Shown: positions 10,867 through 21,049, counted from the stretch's first letter. The stretch: 55,477 nucleotides of DNA from Marinobacterium sp. (GCA_025800125.1 JAOXSF010000023.1:1-55477), one strand, 5' to 3'. Program-made: numbers and translations. Notes: generated from the sequence alone by a model not told the origin.

Positions 10867-12888
10867 TCACTCAATCAAAGCATGCTGCTTCAGCTGTTGT
10901 AACTGGTCTCGCAACTGCGCAGCCTGTTCAAACTCAAGATTACGCGCCGCCTCATACATACGGTCTTCCAGCCGGGTAATCTCTTTTGCCAGCTTAGTTG
11001 CCGACATGGACTGTACACTGGCACGGTATTCACCCGTCTCCTCAGCCACTTTACGGCCACCTCGCCCGCCTTTGCGGCCCGGTACGGCATTCGCGCCTTC
11101 CATAATATCGGCAACGGACTTGTGAATCGTACGCGGCACAATGCCGTGCTGCTCATTGAATGCCATCTGCTTCTCGCGGCGTCGTTCGGTCTCGTTCATC
11201 GCCCGCTGCATCGACCCGGTGATCCGGTCGGCATACAGAATAGCGCGCCCCTGCGCATTACGGGCAGCACGGCCGATGGTCTGAATCATCGACGTTTCTG
11301 ACCGCAGGAAGCCCTCTTTATCAGCATCCAGAATTGCCACCAGCGCAACTTCTGGCATATCAATGCCTTCACGCAGCAGGTTAATGCCTACCAGCACATC
11401 AAATTCACCGATACGCAGATCACGGATAATCTCCACCCGCTCTACGGTATCGATATCCGAATGCAGATAACGTACCCGCACATCATGCTCTGCCAGGTAT
11501 TCGGTCAGGTCTTCCGCCATACGCTTGGTCAGCACCGTGACCACAACACGCTCATTACGCACAACCACCTGGTTGATCTCACCCAGCAGATCATCCACCT
11601 GCGTGGAGGCAGGACGCACCTCTACAACTGGGTCAACCAGGCCTGTTGGCCGGACAACCTGTTCAACCACCTGCTGCTGATTTTCGGCTTCGTAACGGCT
11701 TGGCGTAGCCGATACAAAAATCATCTGTGGTGCCGCCTGTTCCCACTCTTCAAAGCGCATGGGCCTGTTGTCCAGCGCCGATGGCAAACGGAAACCATAC
11801 TCCACCAGTGTCTCTTTGCGAGAGCGATCACCCTTATACATTGCCCCAATTTGCGGCACTGTCACATGAGATTCGTCAATGACCAGTAGCGCATCGTCCG
11901 GAAGATAATCAAACAGTGTCGGTGGCGCGTTGCCAGCATCACGACCAGAGAGATAACGGGAATAGTTCTCGATGCCAGAGCAATACCCCAGCTCCATAAT
12001 CATTTCAATATCGTACAGTGTACGCTGTTCCAGCCGTTGCGCTTCCACCAGCTTGCCATGCTCACGTAACCAGGCCAGCCGCTGCTGCAATTCCACTTTA
12101 ATATGCTCAACAGCATCCAGCAGCGTCTCCCGTGGCGTGACATAGTGTGTTTTCGGATAAATCGTTGCACGGGGTACTTTTCGCGATACCGCACCGGTGA
12201 GCGGGTCAAAGTAGCTGATCTGTTCAATCTCTTCATCAAACAGCTCAACACGCACCGCTTCCTTGTCTGATTCAGCCGGGAATATATCAATCACGTCACC
12301 GCGCACCCGGTACGTACCGCGCTGCAATTCCACATCGTTACGGGTGTATTGCAGTTCTGCCAGTCGTCGCAGAATAAACCGCTGATCCACCATATCGCCA
12401 CGATCAAGATGCAGCATCATACTCAGATAGGATTTTGGGTCACCCAGGCCATAAATAGCCGAAACCGTCGCTACAATGATCGCGTCATCACGTTCCAGCA
12501 GGGCTTTGGTTGCCGACAGCCGCATCTGCTCGATGTGCTCATTCACCGAAGCGTCTTTGTCAATGAAGGTATCGGACGCAGGCACATAGGCTTCGGGCTG
12601 ATAGTAATCGTAGTAAGAGACAAAGTACTCAACGGCGTTATCAGGAAAAAACTCCTTGAACTCACCGTAAAGTTGCGCCGCCAGCGTTTTATTGTGGGCC
12701 ATGATGATTGTTGGCCGCTGCGCCTGCGCGATCACATTGGCAACGGTAAACGTCTTACCAGAGCCGGTTACCCCCAACAATGTCTGAGCGGCCAGGCCAT
12801 TCTCAATACCTTCAGAAAGTTGACGAATCGCCTCGGGCTGATCGCCAGCGGGCTGGAAACTGGAGTGAATTTTAAAACGCGCTTTCAT
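10867..12888 (-). CDS. uvrB: Excinuclease ABC subunit B, UvrB
   Basis: UvrB is the damage-verifying helicase-like subunit of UvrABC nucleotide excision repair. Starting at the ATG at 12888 gives 673 aa, the E. coli length; the longer reading adds an unsupported N-terminus. Visible motifs are Walker [15 protein letters not shown], the beta-hairpin region [28 protein letters not shown], helicase motif [11 protein letters not shown], and the C-terminal UVR domain [20 protein letters not shown], which contacts UvrC. I do not see a canonical LexA box upstream. It is followed by about 230 bp with no gene. Confidence 0.97.
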   Translation of the reverse strand: MKARFKIHSSFQPAGDQPEAIRQLSEGIENGLAAQTLLGVTGSGKTFTVANVIAQAQRPTIIMAHNKTLAAQLYGEFKEFFPDNAVEYFVSYYDYYQPEAYVPASDTFIDKDASVNEHIEQMRLSATKALLERDDAIIVATVSAIYGLGDPKSYLSMMLHLDRGDMVDQRFILRRLAELQYTRNDVELQRGTYRVRGDVIDIFPAESDKEAVRVELFDEEIEQISYFDPLTGAVSRKVPRATIYPKTHYVTPRETLLDAVEHIKVELQQRLAWLREHGKLVEAQRLEQRTLYDIEMIMELGYCSGIENYSRYLSGRDAGNAPPTLFDYLPDDALLVIDESHVTVPQIGAMYKGDRSRKETLVEYGFRLPSALDNRPMRFEEWEQAAPQMIFVSATPSRYEAENQQQVVEQVVRPTGLVDPVVEVRPASTQVDDLLGEINQVVVRNERVVVTVLTKRMAEDLTEYLAEHDVRVRYLHSDIDTVERVEIIRDLRIGEFDVLVGINLLREGIDMPEVALVAILDADKEGFLRSETSMIQTIGRAARNAQGRAILYADRITGSMQRAMNETERRREKQMAFNEQHGIVPRTIHKSVADIMEGANAVPGRKGGRGGRKVAEETGEYRASVQSMSATKLAKEITRLEDRMYEAARNLEFEQAAQLRDQLQQLKQHALIE

Positions 12889-13283
12889 GACACTGCCTGC
12901 AAAAACGGGCCCACAGTATACAAACTCCATCAGCGAAGTTCAGTTTTTTCCGTACCGGTACAACCTTGCTGTATCGCAGTGATAACAGGCGTTACAGCGT
13001 AATACCGCCAGCCTGCAACTGGCGCACTATAGTACGCTTTGCGCAGCACATCACAAGCACCAGAAAATTTACTAAAAAACGCTCAGTTCTTCGTATAACT
13101 GCTTACAGGCTGCCACGTAACCAGCAAAAAAACATCTTTATTCAGAGTGGATTGACAACAATTCGCTGTGAATGCACGATTCGCATTTCCAGCCTGCTAT
13201 TTCTGCATGCCTGTTCCGGGCAACTCCTGTGCAGATTTACCAGGGCACCTTTGACATCTTTATATTGCACCGGAATCACGCTC
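12889..13283. other. Divergent spacer between uvrB and the MFS gene
   Basis: About 395 bp with no convincing gene; the MFS frame is open here but carries no MFS-like residues. It should hold both promoters. A CTGT-N12-ACAG dyad at 12969-12988 has the wrong spacing for LexA. Confidence 0.5.
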
Positions 13284-15680
13284 GTGCTGCTAACCCTGTT
13301 GCCTCTGTTCTCGCTGTTGTTCAGCGGGTTCCTGCTGATGCTGGGCCATGGTCTGACCGGAATTCTGCTGCCTGTCCGTATGGAACAGGAAGCGATGAGT
13401 ACGGACACCATCGGTCTGGTTCTCTCACTGTTTGCTGTCGGCTTTTTGCTCGGCGGCATCTATAGCCGTGCCCTGATCATGCGGGCCGGGCATATCCGCA
13501 TGTTTGCTGCCTGTGGCGCACTGGCGTCAATCAGCGTGCTGCTCAGCGGCTTGTTTACTGACCCATACGTACTGGGTGCCATGCGCATACTGATGGGCTT
13601 CTGCCTGGCCTGTGCCAATGCTGCGATTGACAGCTGGCTCAGTGACAGCGCCAGCGAAGAGACCCGTGGCCGTATTCTGGCGATCAACCAGGTGGTGCTG
13701 ATGGCGGCAATGGTGACGGGCCAGTTTATGCTGAACATCGCTTCACCGGCAGGTACTACTCTGTTTATGGCGGCTGCAATCATCTTCAGCCTGTCCGTTG
13801 TCCCACTGTCAATGACACGTCGCGCCAGCCCTTCGGTGGCAGACGTTGACAGCATGTCGTTACGTACCGCCTTTCGCTACTCACCGCTGGGGCTGGTAAC
13901 CTGCTTTGCCTGTGGCCTGCTCTATGCGTCACTGCTGAATATGCTGCCGCTGTTTGCCAAAAGCCATGGTCTGGTGGGCTTTGATTTGACCCTGTTTATG
14001 GGCGCAGCCCTGCTGGGTGCCTTTGTGTTGCAGTTTCCGGTGGGCTATCTGTCAGACCGCTTTGACCGTCGAACCGTACTGCTAGGCCTGCTGATTATCG
14101 CCACTGCCTGTAGCAGCTTTATTCCTGTACTGCTCAGCCAGGGCCAACTGATATTCACCATGCTGCTGCTGGCCATCCATACCGGCATTCTGGCCTGCCT
14201 GTACCCGATGTCGATTTCGGAAACCTTTGATAAGGTACAGAAAAAAGACCTCGTCGCCGCCATGGGCGCGTTGCTGATCGCCTATGCGCTGGGTAGCCTG
14301 GCTGGCCCCTATACCGCTTCGCTGGTTATGAAACAGATCAACAACGATGCACTGTTTCTGTTCCTGGCCATTGCTCAGTCCGGGCTGATCATCTTTGTGA
14401 TGCACCGTATGCGGGTACGTGTCGCCTTGCCGGTGGCAGAACAGGAAACCTTCGTGGCGCAGAGTGCCGCGACTGCTGCCGTAGCGACTGACCTCGACCC
14501 CCGTACCGAATATGTAGAACCAGAACAGCCCCTCACCCAGGAAGCTGAGGTGGCCATTGAAGTTGCCCGTACCGACCCGGGGGCAGCGGTGCGTATGGCC
14601 CGCGCGCTGGCGGAAGACAGCCCGGAGCAAGCCGCCCGTATTTCGGCTGCGATTGCCAGCCTGGATAGCATTGACGCCATCCGTCTTTATGATGCCATGG
14701 TCGATGTGGCCCCGGAACACAGCCTGGACATTGCTGAAGCCATTGCCAGTAATTCACCGGAGCAAGCATCTGAGCTGGTGAAATGGACAGTGCAGAGCCA
14801 GCCGGAATCTACCCGTGAAGTGGTTGTTGCGCTGGCCAATGTATTGCCAGAACGCTGGCTGGAACTGGTGGAAACCGCCGCCGATGAAGTTGACACCCCG
14901 GAAGACCTGCTGGAACTGGCGCGCAGTTATGCTGAATCGCTGGCAGAAAATCTGGAGCAACTGCGCCCGGTTGACCGTATTGCCGACACCTCTACCCAGC
15001 AGGCCGCCGAGATGTACAGCCGCCTGTCAGAGATGGTGCCCGACCAGGCGGCTGACCTTGCCTACACCGTTGCCGAGGCGATGCCAGAAGCTGCCAGCGA
15101 GATCACCGAAGCCTATGTAAATACGCTGACAGATGACACACCAGAGCCTGAAACCGCTGCCATAACCAGCACCCAGCCCGAGACAGCGGACACCGGCCAG
15201 ACCAGCGACGTAACCCCGGCCACTGAAACCAGCGACGAGGCCACCGACCCGGCCGTGGTGGAAGCGGCGACCGAGTTTGTCAGCAATATTGCCGACCGTA
15301 TGCCAGAACAGGCTGTCGATGTGGCCGCCACCGTTGCTGAGGCGATCCCGGAAGCCGCTTCAGACCTGGTTGACCTGTTGCAGGACGCAGACCAGCTGGA
15401 TGACACCCTGGTATCCAGCCTGGATGAACGCCCGGTTGAATCACCATTTGATGAAGAGGTGTATCTGGAAGAGGTATATCTGGAAGAGGATACAGCCGCC
15501 ATCCCGGACAGCGAACAACCCACCGATGAAACGGCTGATAAAAGCGCTGATAAAACTGCAACACCGGCCTCTGCAACACCTGCAACACTAGCCTCTGTAA
15601 CATCAGGCGATGCTGAAACCAAAACAGTCTCAAACGATACAGGCCACCGGCAGGAGAACGATAAAACGCCCGGGCCCTGA
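13284..15680 (+). CDS. MFS transporter fused to a long acidic repeat tail
   Basis: The first ~380 residues are a 12-helix major facilitator: LTGILLPVRMEQ, MRILMGFCLACANAAIDSWL, ETRGRILAINQ and YLSDRFDRRTVLLGLL (the A-like motif between helices). The closest type is the small YcaD-like MFS group; the substrate is unknown. After about residue 380 comes a ~420-residue cytoplasmic tail of ~15-residue helical units starting P-E-x-x (PEQAARISAAIAS, PEHSLDIAEAIASNS, PEQASELVKWTVQSQ, PESTREVVVALANVL) and then a Thr/Glu/Asp-rich low-complexity end with the duplication EEVYLEEVYLEED. The frame is open from 12966 but MFS homology begins near the GTG at 13284; the start is uncertain. A strong terminator follows. 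Confidence 0.75.
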   Translation: MLLTLLPLFSLLFSGFLLMLGHGLTGILLPVRMEQEAMSTDTIGLVLSLFAVGFLLGGIYSRALIMRAGHIRMFAACGALASISVLLSGLFTDPYVLGAMRILMGFCLACANAAIDSWLSDSASEETRGRILAINQVVLMAAMVTGQFMLNIASPAGTTLFMAAAIIFSLSVVPLSMTRRASPSVADVDSMSLRTAFRYSPLGLVTCFACGLLYASLLNMLPLFAKSHGLVGFDLTLFMGAALLGAFVLQFPVGYLSDRFDRRTVLLGLLIIATACSSFIPVLLSQGQLIFTMLLLAIHTGILACLYPMSISETFDKVQKKDLVAAMGALLIAYALGSLAGPYTASLVMKQINNDALFLFLAIAQSGLIIFVMHRMRVRVALPVAEQETFVAQSAATAAVATDLDPRTEYVEPEQPLTQEAEVAIEVARTDPGAAVRMARALAEDSPEQAARISAAIASLDSIDAIRLYDAMVDVAPEHSLDIAEAIASNSPEQASELVKWTVQSQPESTREVVVALANVLPERWLELVETAADEVDTPEDLLELARSYAESLAENLEQLRPVDRIADTSTQQAAEMYSRLSEMVPDQAADLAYTVAEAMPEAASEITEAYVNTLTDDTPEPETAAITSTQPETADTGQTSDVTPATETSDEATDPAVVEAATEFVSNIADRMPEQAVDVAATVAEAIPEAASDLVDLLQDADQLDDTLVSSLDERPVESPFDEEVYLEEVYLEEDTAAIPDSEQPTDETADKSADKTATPASATPATLASVTSGDAETKTVSNDTGHRQENDKTPGP

Positions 15681-15747
15681 GCCGTCCGCCAGCGACAATC
15701 GGTTATTGCGCTTGCCAGTTATTGCGCCTGCATAAGCGCCTGCCTGA

Positions 15748-15787
15748 ACACCCGCCAGCGGCCCTGATCACTGGCGGGTGTTTTTTT
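15748..15787 (+). terminator. Rho-independent terminator of the MFS gene
   Basis: ACACCCGCCAG (15748-15758) pairs with CTGGCGGGTGT (15771-15781), followed by seven T. Strong canonical form. Confidence 0.93.
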
Positions 15788-16112
15788 GCTTGCTGCCCTG
15801 CGCACACCCTCGCTAAAGATGAATAGCATTCAAGTATTTGCTGATTATCATGAAAACGGCGGGGCTGGTTATAAAGCAACGGCTGAACGTTATAAGGGCA
15901 ATTTAAACCTAAAAAACACCAAGTAAAACAAAGCATTACAGAGATAAGCTAAAACCTGACATTAATAAAGCTACGCCGCTAACTGATTTATATAGCTTTT
16001 CTCAGCACAACAGGGTAATTTGGGGCTGTTTTCGGGCAAATATGTCGCGCGAAGAATCGTCCGCCGATAATCGCTCTGCAGCCCAGTAACCACGGGGCCT
16101 GAAAACGGTGCT
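15788..16112 (+). promoter_or_regulatory. AT-rich region acting as probable CRISPR leader
   Basis: No gene is seen. 15830-16020 is AT-rich (for example ATTTAAACCTAAAAAACACC), unlike the flanking coding DNA. It lies on the side of the array opposite the degenerate terminal repeat, which is where a leader is expected. Its exact limits cannot be seen. Confidence 0.5.
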
Positions 16113-16415
16113 CTGCGCAGACCCCTCGACTAAACAGAGGATTGAGACGGAACACCGTGCAAACTCGCTCCTCCAGACCCGCCTGCGCAGACCCCTCGAC
16201 TAAACAGAGGATTGAGACGAATGACTGTTGTCAGCCATGTAAATGCCATGGTCACTGCGCAGACCCCTCGACTAAACAGAGGATTGAGACAGCCTTTCTG
16301 CTTCAATGCTTCCTTTACTGGCTTCTGCGCAGACCCCTCGACTAAACAGAGGATTGAGACATCGCTACGGTCACCAATGGTGACAGTATTAGTCTGCGCA
16401 GACCCCTCGACTAAA
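16113..16415 (+). CRISPR. Small CRISPR array, four full 36-bp repeats plus a truncated fifth, no cas genes
   Basis: Identical 36-bp repeats lie at 16113-16148, 16183-16218, 16255-16290 and 16325-16360, beginning CTGCGCAGACCCCTCGACTA and ending GGATTGAGAC. The spacers are 34, 36, 34 and 33 bp and unrelated to each other. A fifth repeat (16394-16415) keeps only the first 22 bp, marking the distal end, so transcription should run left to right. The ATTGAGAC end resembles the 8-nt 5' handle of type III and some type I crRNAs (ATTGAAAC). No cas1, cas2 or effector gene is present in the window, so the array is an orphan locally. The subtype cannot be settled from the repeat alone. Confidence 0.95.
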
Positions 16416-16457
16416 ATAGAAACCCGTCACACCCCGCTGTATACAGATTTTTCCTAC

Positions 16458-16495
16458 AAAAAAACCCGCACCTTTACAGGTAACGGGCTTTTTTT
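16458..16495. terminator. Bidirectional terminator between CRISPR array and bamC
   Basis: CCCG-C-ACCT / AGGT-AA-CGGG form a stem, flanked by seven A on the left and seven T on the right. It can end both the array transcript (plus) and bamC (minus). Confidence 0.88.
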
Positions 16496-16570
16496 GCTTC
16501 GGCTCAGCTACCGAAGTAGCAAGCGGGTAAGAAAGCGAGCGGGTGAATACGGCTAAAGGCTACCGCCGTC

Positions 16571-18016
16571 TCAGGCTTTTGCGGGCAGCGCCTCTTTAAT
16601 TTTCCACAGCATCTCTTCAGAAACAATGGCCGGGGCAACCAGGCCCTGGTCGGTGGTAACAATCAGGTAGACACCGCTACGGGTTCGTTTCAGTTGCAAC
16701 TGATAACGGCCAACGTGTTCATATTTACCGGTATTTTCATTGTATACACCGGCTGCGTTGTTATCCCCGAACACATAAACGACTTTACCGCCAAACCAGA
16801 TTTTAAAGCCTTCTTTCTCTGCCAGTACGTTCTCTTCAGGCGGTAACAGGCCGGTTTCTGCTGTGGCATCCGGGCTGTTTTTCAGTTCGGCCAGTTTCTG
16901 CTCTACTGTTTTGGCGCTGTAACGAATGCCGTCCGGGCCAACAGCCTGGCCTTCGCTGCCACTCAGCGCGCGATCAAGGAAACTGGTATCCAGCTTGATT
17001 TCACCACGGTCAGAGTGCAGCCACTCAAGGAAACTCTGCTCTTGCACTTCTTCAAATGGCGTTGAGGTGGTGTAGGTCAGGTAGAAAATACCTTTTTTCT
17101 GGTCTCGGGTGCCAACATCCATCCCGGCTTTATCCAGCCCGGCAGACAGTTTCTGCCACACCGCATCAATGGAGCCGTCCAGTCGCAATACCGGGTTGCC
17201 ACGGGCGTCACGGCCCAGCTGGCTGGACACTTTCACTTTATCGCGCAGGGCCACCAGGCTGGTTGCATCGCGGCCACCGGTTGCTTTGCTCAGATAACGC
17301 AGCATCTCAAACATCATATCGGTTTTATAACCGACATCGCGGGCCTGTTTGTCCCAGTTAATCGCCGCCACATCGCCATTCACCGGCAGCTGCACATGGC
17401 GCATACGGATGGCGGTACGGTTGGCATCGGCTGGGTCTGGCCGCAGCTCAATACGCAGGCGGTCATGCAGCGGGCCTGTCGCGTCACTGAAGCTGAGCGC
17501 ACTTAGCCAGCGGTCAACCAGCCCGGGTTCCGTGCCTGCACGCTCTACCCAAGCGGTTTCCATCACGCCGGTCTGTGGGTCAGATTTGGCAATATCAACA
17601 CCGTTAAAGCGCCAGAACTCCTGCACTTTTACCCAGACATCACTGATTGGCTCGTCCACCACAATCAGCTTTTCGCCCGGCTTGCTGGCGGCCTTGTCGC
17701 GTACCAGGTTTACGTGGTCACTACCGCTTTCAGCGTAGAAAAATTCTGGCCGGGGTACTTTGTAATTCTGTGTGTTCTGCTCTGTGGCTGTTTCGCCAAT
17801 TTTTGGAATAGCCAGCGGGTCTGGCAGATCTTTTGCGCGCAGGTGCGGCGGTATCACCAGTGTCTGATGCTGCCGGGCATCCTGATAGTCCTGCGAACGG
17901 TCACGGATAATGCCATCCGGGCCATATACAGCGTTATCGGTCAACATGCCGCAACCGGTCAGCGACAGTACCGCCAGGGTGCTACCGCAGATACGTTTTT
18001 TCATAGAAACAGACAT
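16571..18016 (-). CDS. bamC: Outer-membrane assembly lipoprotein BamC (NlpB)
   Basis: BamC is a lipoprotein of the BAM complex that inserts beta-barrel proteins into the outer membrane. The N-terminus MKKRICGSTLAVLSLTGCGM is a signal peptide with lipobox LTGC. Next come the conserved unstructured lasso segment that binds BamD (VYGPDGIIRDRSQDYQDA, LVIPPHL) and two helix-grip domains (ISDVWVKVQEFW and SIDAVWQKLSAGL as the parallel starts). At about 480 aa it is longer than E. coli BamC (344 aa), like Pseudomonas-type homologues. The ATG at 18016 or at 18004 may be used. It lies directly downstream of dapA (about 17 bp), the conserved arrangement. Confidence 0.88.
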   Translation of the reverse strand: MSVSMKKRICGSTLAVLSLTGCGMLTDNAVYGPDGIIRDRSQDYQDARQHQTLVIPPHLRAKDLPDPLAIPKIGETATEQNTQNYKVPRPEFFYAESGSDHVNLVRDKAASKPGEKLIVVDEPISDVWVKVQEFWRFNGVDIAKSDPQTGVMETAWVERAGTEPGLVDRWLSALSFSDATGPLHDRLRIELRPDPADANRTAIRMRHVQLPVNGDVAAINWDKQARDVGYKTDMMFEMLRYLSKATGGRDATSLVALRDKVKVSSQLGRDARGNPVLRLDGSIDAVWQKLSAGLDKAGMDVGTRDQKKGIFYLTYTTSTPFEEVQEQSFLEWLHSDRGEIKLDTSFLDRALSGSEGQAVGPDGIRYSAKTVEQKLAELKNSPDATAETGLLPPEENVLAEKEGFKIWFGGKVVYVFGDNNAAGVYNENTGKYEHVGRYQLQLKRTRSGVYLIVTTDQGLVAPAIVSEEMLWKIKEALPAKA

Positions 18017-18032
18017 AAAAACCAAATATCCT

Positions 18033-18908
18033 TCAGATCAGGTTGGCCGCTGCCAGCGCTTCACGAACAATCGGCTGGGCCTCGTCAGACAGCGGTGTCA
18101 GAGGCAGACGGATACCCTCACCCATCAGTTTCATCTCAGACAGCGCCCATTTGACAGGAATCGGGTTAGCTTCAACAAACAACTTTTCATGCAGCGGCAT
18201 CAGGGTCTCGTTCAGTGCATGGGCGGCATCGGCCTCCCCGTCCATCGCCAGCTGGCACAGTCTGGCCATCGCTGCCGGGGCAACATTGGCTGTGACTGAA
18301 ATATCCCCCTTGCCACCGAGCAACATCAGCCCGACAGCAGTCGCATCATCACCAGAGTAAACAGCAAAGTCAGCAGGCAGGGTATCAATCAATGCCTGTG
18401 CCCGTGTCAGATCGCCGGTGGCTTCTTTAATGCCGACAATGTTCGGAATCTCTGCCAGCCGACGGACGGTTTCTGGCAGCATATCGCAGGCGGTACGGCC
18501 TGGTACATTGTAAAGAATCTGTGGAATATCAACCGCTTCGGCCACGGCTTTGTGGTGCAGATACAGGCCCTGCTGGGTCGGCTTGTTGTAGTAAGGGGTT
18601 ACCAGCAGGCAGGCGTCAGCACCGGCTGCTTTCGCTTCACGGGTCAGGTCGATGGCTTCATGGGTGCTGTTAGCACCGGTGCCTGCAATAACGGCAATAC
18701 GACCGTCAACCACCTCAACCACGCGACGAATGACAGCGCAGTGCTCCTGGCAATTCAGAGTGGCGGACTCACCCGTTGTACCCACAGCCACAATCGCACT
18801 GGTGCCACTGGCAACATGTATTTCGGTCAGCCTCTCCAGCGCATCCCAATCGATTTCACCCGCTGCATCCATCGGGGTAACAAGCGCAACAATGCTGCCA
18901 GTAATCAT
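18033..18908 (-). CDS. dapA: 4-hydroxy-tetrahydrodipicolinate synthase DapA
   Basis: DapA condenses pyruvate with aspartate semialdehyde, the first committed step of lysine/diaminopimelate synthesis. The start at 18908 gives [13 protein letters not shown], matching the E. coli N-terminus (291 aa), with GGAG six bases upstream. Family motifs are GTTGESATL (substrate binding), YYNKPTQQG with the catalytic Tyr, YNVPGRT, and the Schiff-base lysine in VGIKEATGD. First gene of dapA-bamC and divergent from bcp. No anomaly is seen. Confidence 0.95.
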   Translation of the reverse strand: MITGSIVALVTPMDAAGEIDWDALERLTEIHVASGTSAIVAVGTTGESATLNCQEHCAVIRRVVEVVDGRIAVIAGTGANSTHEAIDLTREAKAAGADACLLVTPYYNKPTQQGLYLHHKAVAEAVDIPQILYNVPGRTACDMLPETVRRLAEIPNIVGIKEATGDLTRAQALIDTLPADFAVYSGDDATAVGLMLLGGKGDISVTANVAPAAMARLCQLAMDGEADAAHALNETLMPLHEKLFVEANPIPVKWALSEMKLMGEGIRLPLTPLSDEAQPIVREALAAANLI

Positions 18909-19109
18909 CATATTCTCCATCAGCCAGACTGTAGTGACAGCCATAAAAAGCACCGGTACTACAAATCTGCTATCGTACGGTTGTCGTAGTAAAGGCTTGA
19001 TATTCTAAACGAAATCGCCCTGCGATGAGTAGCCACATAACGGTCAGCAGATAAAAACCGACCCCGGCTGTACCGGGCCTGACTGACCCCAGAAAACCAG
19101 GATTTTTAT

Positions 19110-19583
19110 ATGACAACCGTCGCCCTGAACGAAACTGTTGCTGATTTTTCCGCCGCTGCCACCAGCGAGCAAACCGTTACCCTGTCTGACCTGCGTGGTC
19201 AGCACGTTGTCATCTATTTCTATCCCAAAGACAGCACTCCGGGCTGCACTACCGAAGGCCAGAATTTCCGTGACCTCTACCCACAGTTTCAGGATGCCAA
19301 TACGCTGATTTTTGGTGTATCCCGTGACGGCCTGCGTGCCCATGAAAACTTTAAAGCTAAACAGAGCTTCCCGTTTGAACTGATCAGTGACAAAGATGAA
19401 GCATTGTGTGGGCTGTTTGATGTAATCAAACTGAAGAAAAACTATGGCCGCGAATACATGGGGATTGAACGTTCAACTTTCCTGATTGATGCCGAAGGTG
19501 TGTTACGACAGGCGTGGCGCGGGGTAAAAGTGAAAGGCCATGCCGACGAAGTACTGACAGCCGCACAGGCATTGAACAACTGA
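19110..19583 (+). CDS. bcp: Thioredoxin-dependent peroxiredoxin Bcp
   Basis: A cytosolic peroxiredoxin of the BCP/PrxQ class that reduces H2O2 and organic hydroperoxides. It has 157 aa with the peroxidatic cysteine in YPKDSTPGCTTEGQNFRD. E. coli Bcp has a second cysteine five residues later; here that position is not Cys, so the enzyme is 1-Cys type or resolves through Cys in DEALCGLFDV. The later motifs GIERSTFLIDAEG and WRGVKVKGH are standard. ATG at 19110, with a modest upstream AGGA. Divergent from dapA; in pseudomonads gcvR normally separates the two. Confidence 0.92.
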   Translation: MTTVALNETVADFSAAATSEQTVTLSDLRGQHVVIYFYPKDSTPGCTTEGQNFRDLYPQFQDANTLIFGVSRDGLRAHENFKAKQSFPFELISDKDEALCGLFDVIKLKKNYGREYMGIERSTFLIDAEGVLRQAWRGVKVKGHADEVLTAAQALNN

Positions 19584-19672
19584 AAAATTAAACAACTGAA
19601 AAGCCGAGAAACAAACCAGTACGCAAGGCCTGCTCTGCTAAGAAAATAGACGGCCCGGTAAATAGCAACAGA

Positions 19673-19691
19673 GGAAAGCAAACAGCTTTCC
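19673..19691. terminator. Hairpin between convergent bcp and VOC gene
   Basis: GGAAAGC (19673-19679) pairs with GCTTTCC (19685-19691) around five nt. The T-tract is weak on both strands. Probably a shared 3' end for the two convergent genes. Confidence 0.5.
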
Positions 19692-19719
19692 CCTGCTGCG
19701 CTGTTACAAAACGCGCGAA

Positions 19720-20262
19720 TCAAAGCGCTTTAAACTCTTCCTCATGCAGCCATGCAGCATGCTTTGGCGCTTTCTTGGTACGTGACCACTCTTCCAGCAT
19801 CGCCGGGGCAACTTCTTTCAGCTGCTTCATCTGGGCATCGGTGCCTTTTACGTAGGTCAGCTCCAGGCGGTGACCATTCGGGTCAAAGAAATAGATAGAA
19901 CGGATAATACCGTGCTCGGTCGGGCCTACGACATCAATGCCTTTGGCTTCAATTTCCGCTTTGGCGGCCATCAGCTCTGCTTCATCTTCCACCTGAAAAG
20001 CAATGTGCTGTACCCACTCTGGCGTATTGCGGTCACGGTCCATTGGCTCTTTGGTTGGCAGCTCAAAGAATGCCAGAATATTGCCATTGCCCGCATCCAG
20101 GAACAGGTGCATGTATGGGTCTGGCTCTTTGGTAGAGGGCACGCGGTCTTCCGCAATCGCAACCAGGAAGTCCATGTTCAGTACATCCTGATAGAACTCA
20201 ACGGTCTCTTTAGCGTCATTGCAACGGTATGCCACATGGTGGATCTGCTTGAGGTTGATCAT
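19720..20262 (-). CDS. VOC (glyoxalase/dioxygenase fold) family protein
   Basis: A 180-aa single-chain vicinal-oxygen-chelate protein with two beta-alpha-beta-beta-beta modules. The N-terminal strand QIHHVAYRCNDAKETVEFYQ carries the first metal His; WVQHIAFQVEDEAEL begins the second module with its His; and FFDPNGHRLELTY gives the Glu metal ligand. The substrate is unknown; the sequence favours glyoxalase/dioxygenase-like proteins of aromatic catabolism over lactoylglutathione lyase. ATG at 20262 has GAGAG six bases upstream, while the ATG at 20268 would overlap that site. Divergent from a MarR gene about 270 bp away, which may control it. Confidence 0.78.
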   Translation of the reverse strand: MINLKQIHHVAYRCNDAKETVEFYQDVLNMDFLVAIAEDRVPSTKEPDPYMHLFLDAGNGNILAFFELPTKEPMDRDRNTPEWVQHIAFQVEDEAELMAAKAEIEAKGIDVVGPTEHGIIRSIYFFDPNGHRLELTYVKGTDAQMKQLKEVAPAMLEEWSRTKKAPKHAAWLHEEEFKAL

Positions 20263-20530
20263 CGTCATCTCTCGTTATTGTTGTTAAAAGAACAGCGACG
20301 CAAACACACGGCAGCTATTACAGCAGCTATTTACAGAGGTGACTCTGGTCAAAACAATCGCCGACACCGGGCTGGCCCGTTGCTGTTCATAACGGATGAC
20401 GCCATCATAGTAACACTTGTTACCGGTGTCAAAGCTGTCCATAGCAGGAGATACCCTTTATGATTCAAATAGATAACCTGATTATTTCCCAACCTGAAAC
20501 AGTCTGTTCCACATGATTCAGGAGTCTCCA

Positions 20531-21049
20531 ATGCGCAAAGAACAGCAATCTCATCCACAGCAATCTGATCAACAGCAACCCAGCCAGCAACTGGTGCTGG
20601 AAGACTTCTTCCCTTACCGACTGTCTGTACTGGCACAGGATGTCAGCGAGTCTGTCGCTGAAATCTATACTGGCCGTTTCCAGCTACGCCGGGCTGAATG
20701 GCGTGTCGTTGCGGCGCTTGGCCAGCATCAACCGATGTCAGCCAAAGCAATTACTGCCCACACCTGCATGGACAAAATGCCGGTCAGCCGTGCAATTACG
20801 GTACTACGCGACCGTGGGCTGGTAGAGCAAAGCGTTGATAGCCGTGACCGACGCTACTCCCAGTTACACCTGACCGAACAGGGGATGGAGCTGTACCGCG
20901 AAATCGTGCCCTGGGTACTGGCCAGAGAACAGGCATTGCTGGATAGCCTGGACGAAAACGAACAGGCAGTGCTTGAGAACCTGTTCAAAAAATTGCACAG
21001 AAAAGTGGATGAACTCAAACAACAATTCGAACAGAATAGCCCTGAGTGA
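20531..21049 (+). CDS. MarR-family transcriptional regulator
   Basis: A winged-helix dimeric repressor of about 172 aa. The DNA-binding part is AEWRVVAALGQHQPMSAKAI, then the recognition helix MDKMPVSRAITVLRDRGLVE, and the wing SRDRRYSQLHLTEQG, all typical MarR; the flanking helices form the dimer interface. The N-terminus is Gln-rich (QQSDQQQPSQQ). ATG at 20531 has GGAG six bases upstream; the ATG at 20513 would add six residues without one. It is divergent from the VOC gene. Ligand class (phenolics or aromatic acids) is only a guess from the family. Confidence 0.85.
   Translation: MRKEQQSHPQQSDQQQPSQQLVLEDFFPYRLSVLAQDVSESVAEIYTGRFQLRRAEWRVVAALGQHQPMSAKAITAHTCMDKMPVSRAITVLRDRGLVEQSVDSRDRRYSQLHLTEQGMELYREIVPWVLAREQALLDSLDENEQAVLENLFKKLHRKVDELKQQFEQNSPE

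Noticed and set aside
12969-12988. CTGT...ACAG dyad in the uvrB upstream region as a LexA box
   Set aside because: The spacing between half-sites is 12 bp instead of 8, so it does not fit the LexA consensus.
16113-16415. The CRISPR array as part of the CARF system
   Set aside because: It is 20 kb away with no cas genes and no shared sites; CARF domains also act outside CRISPR.
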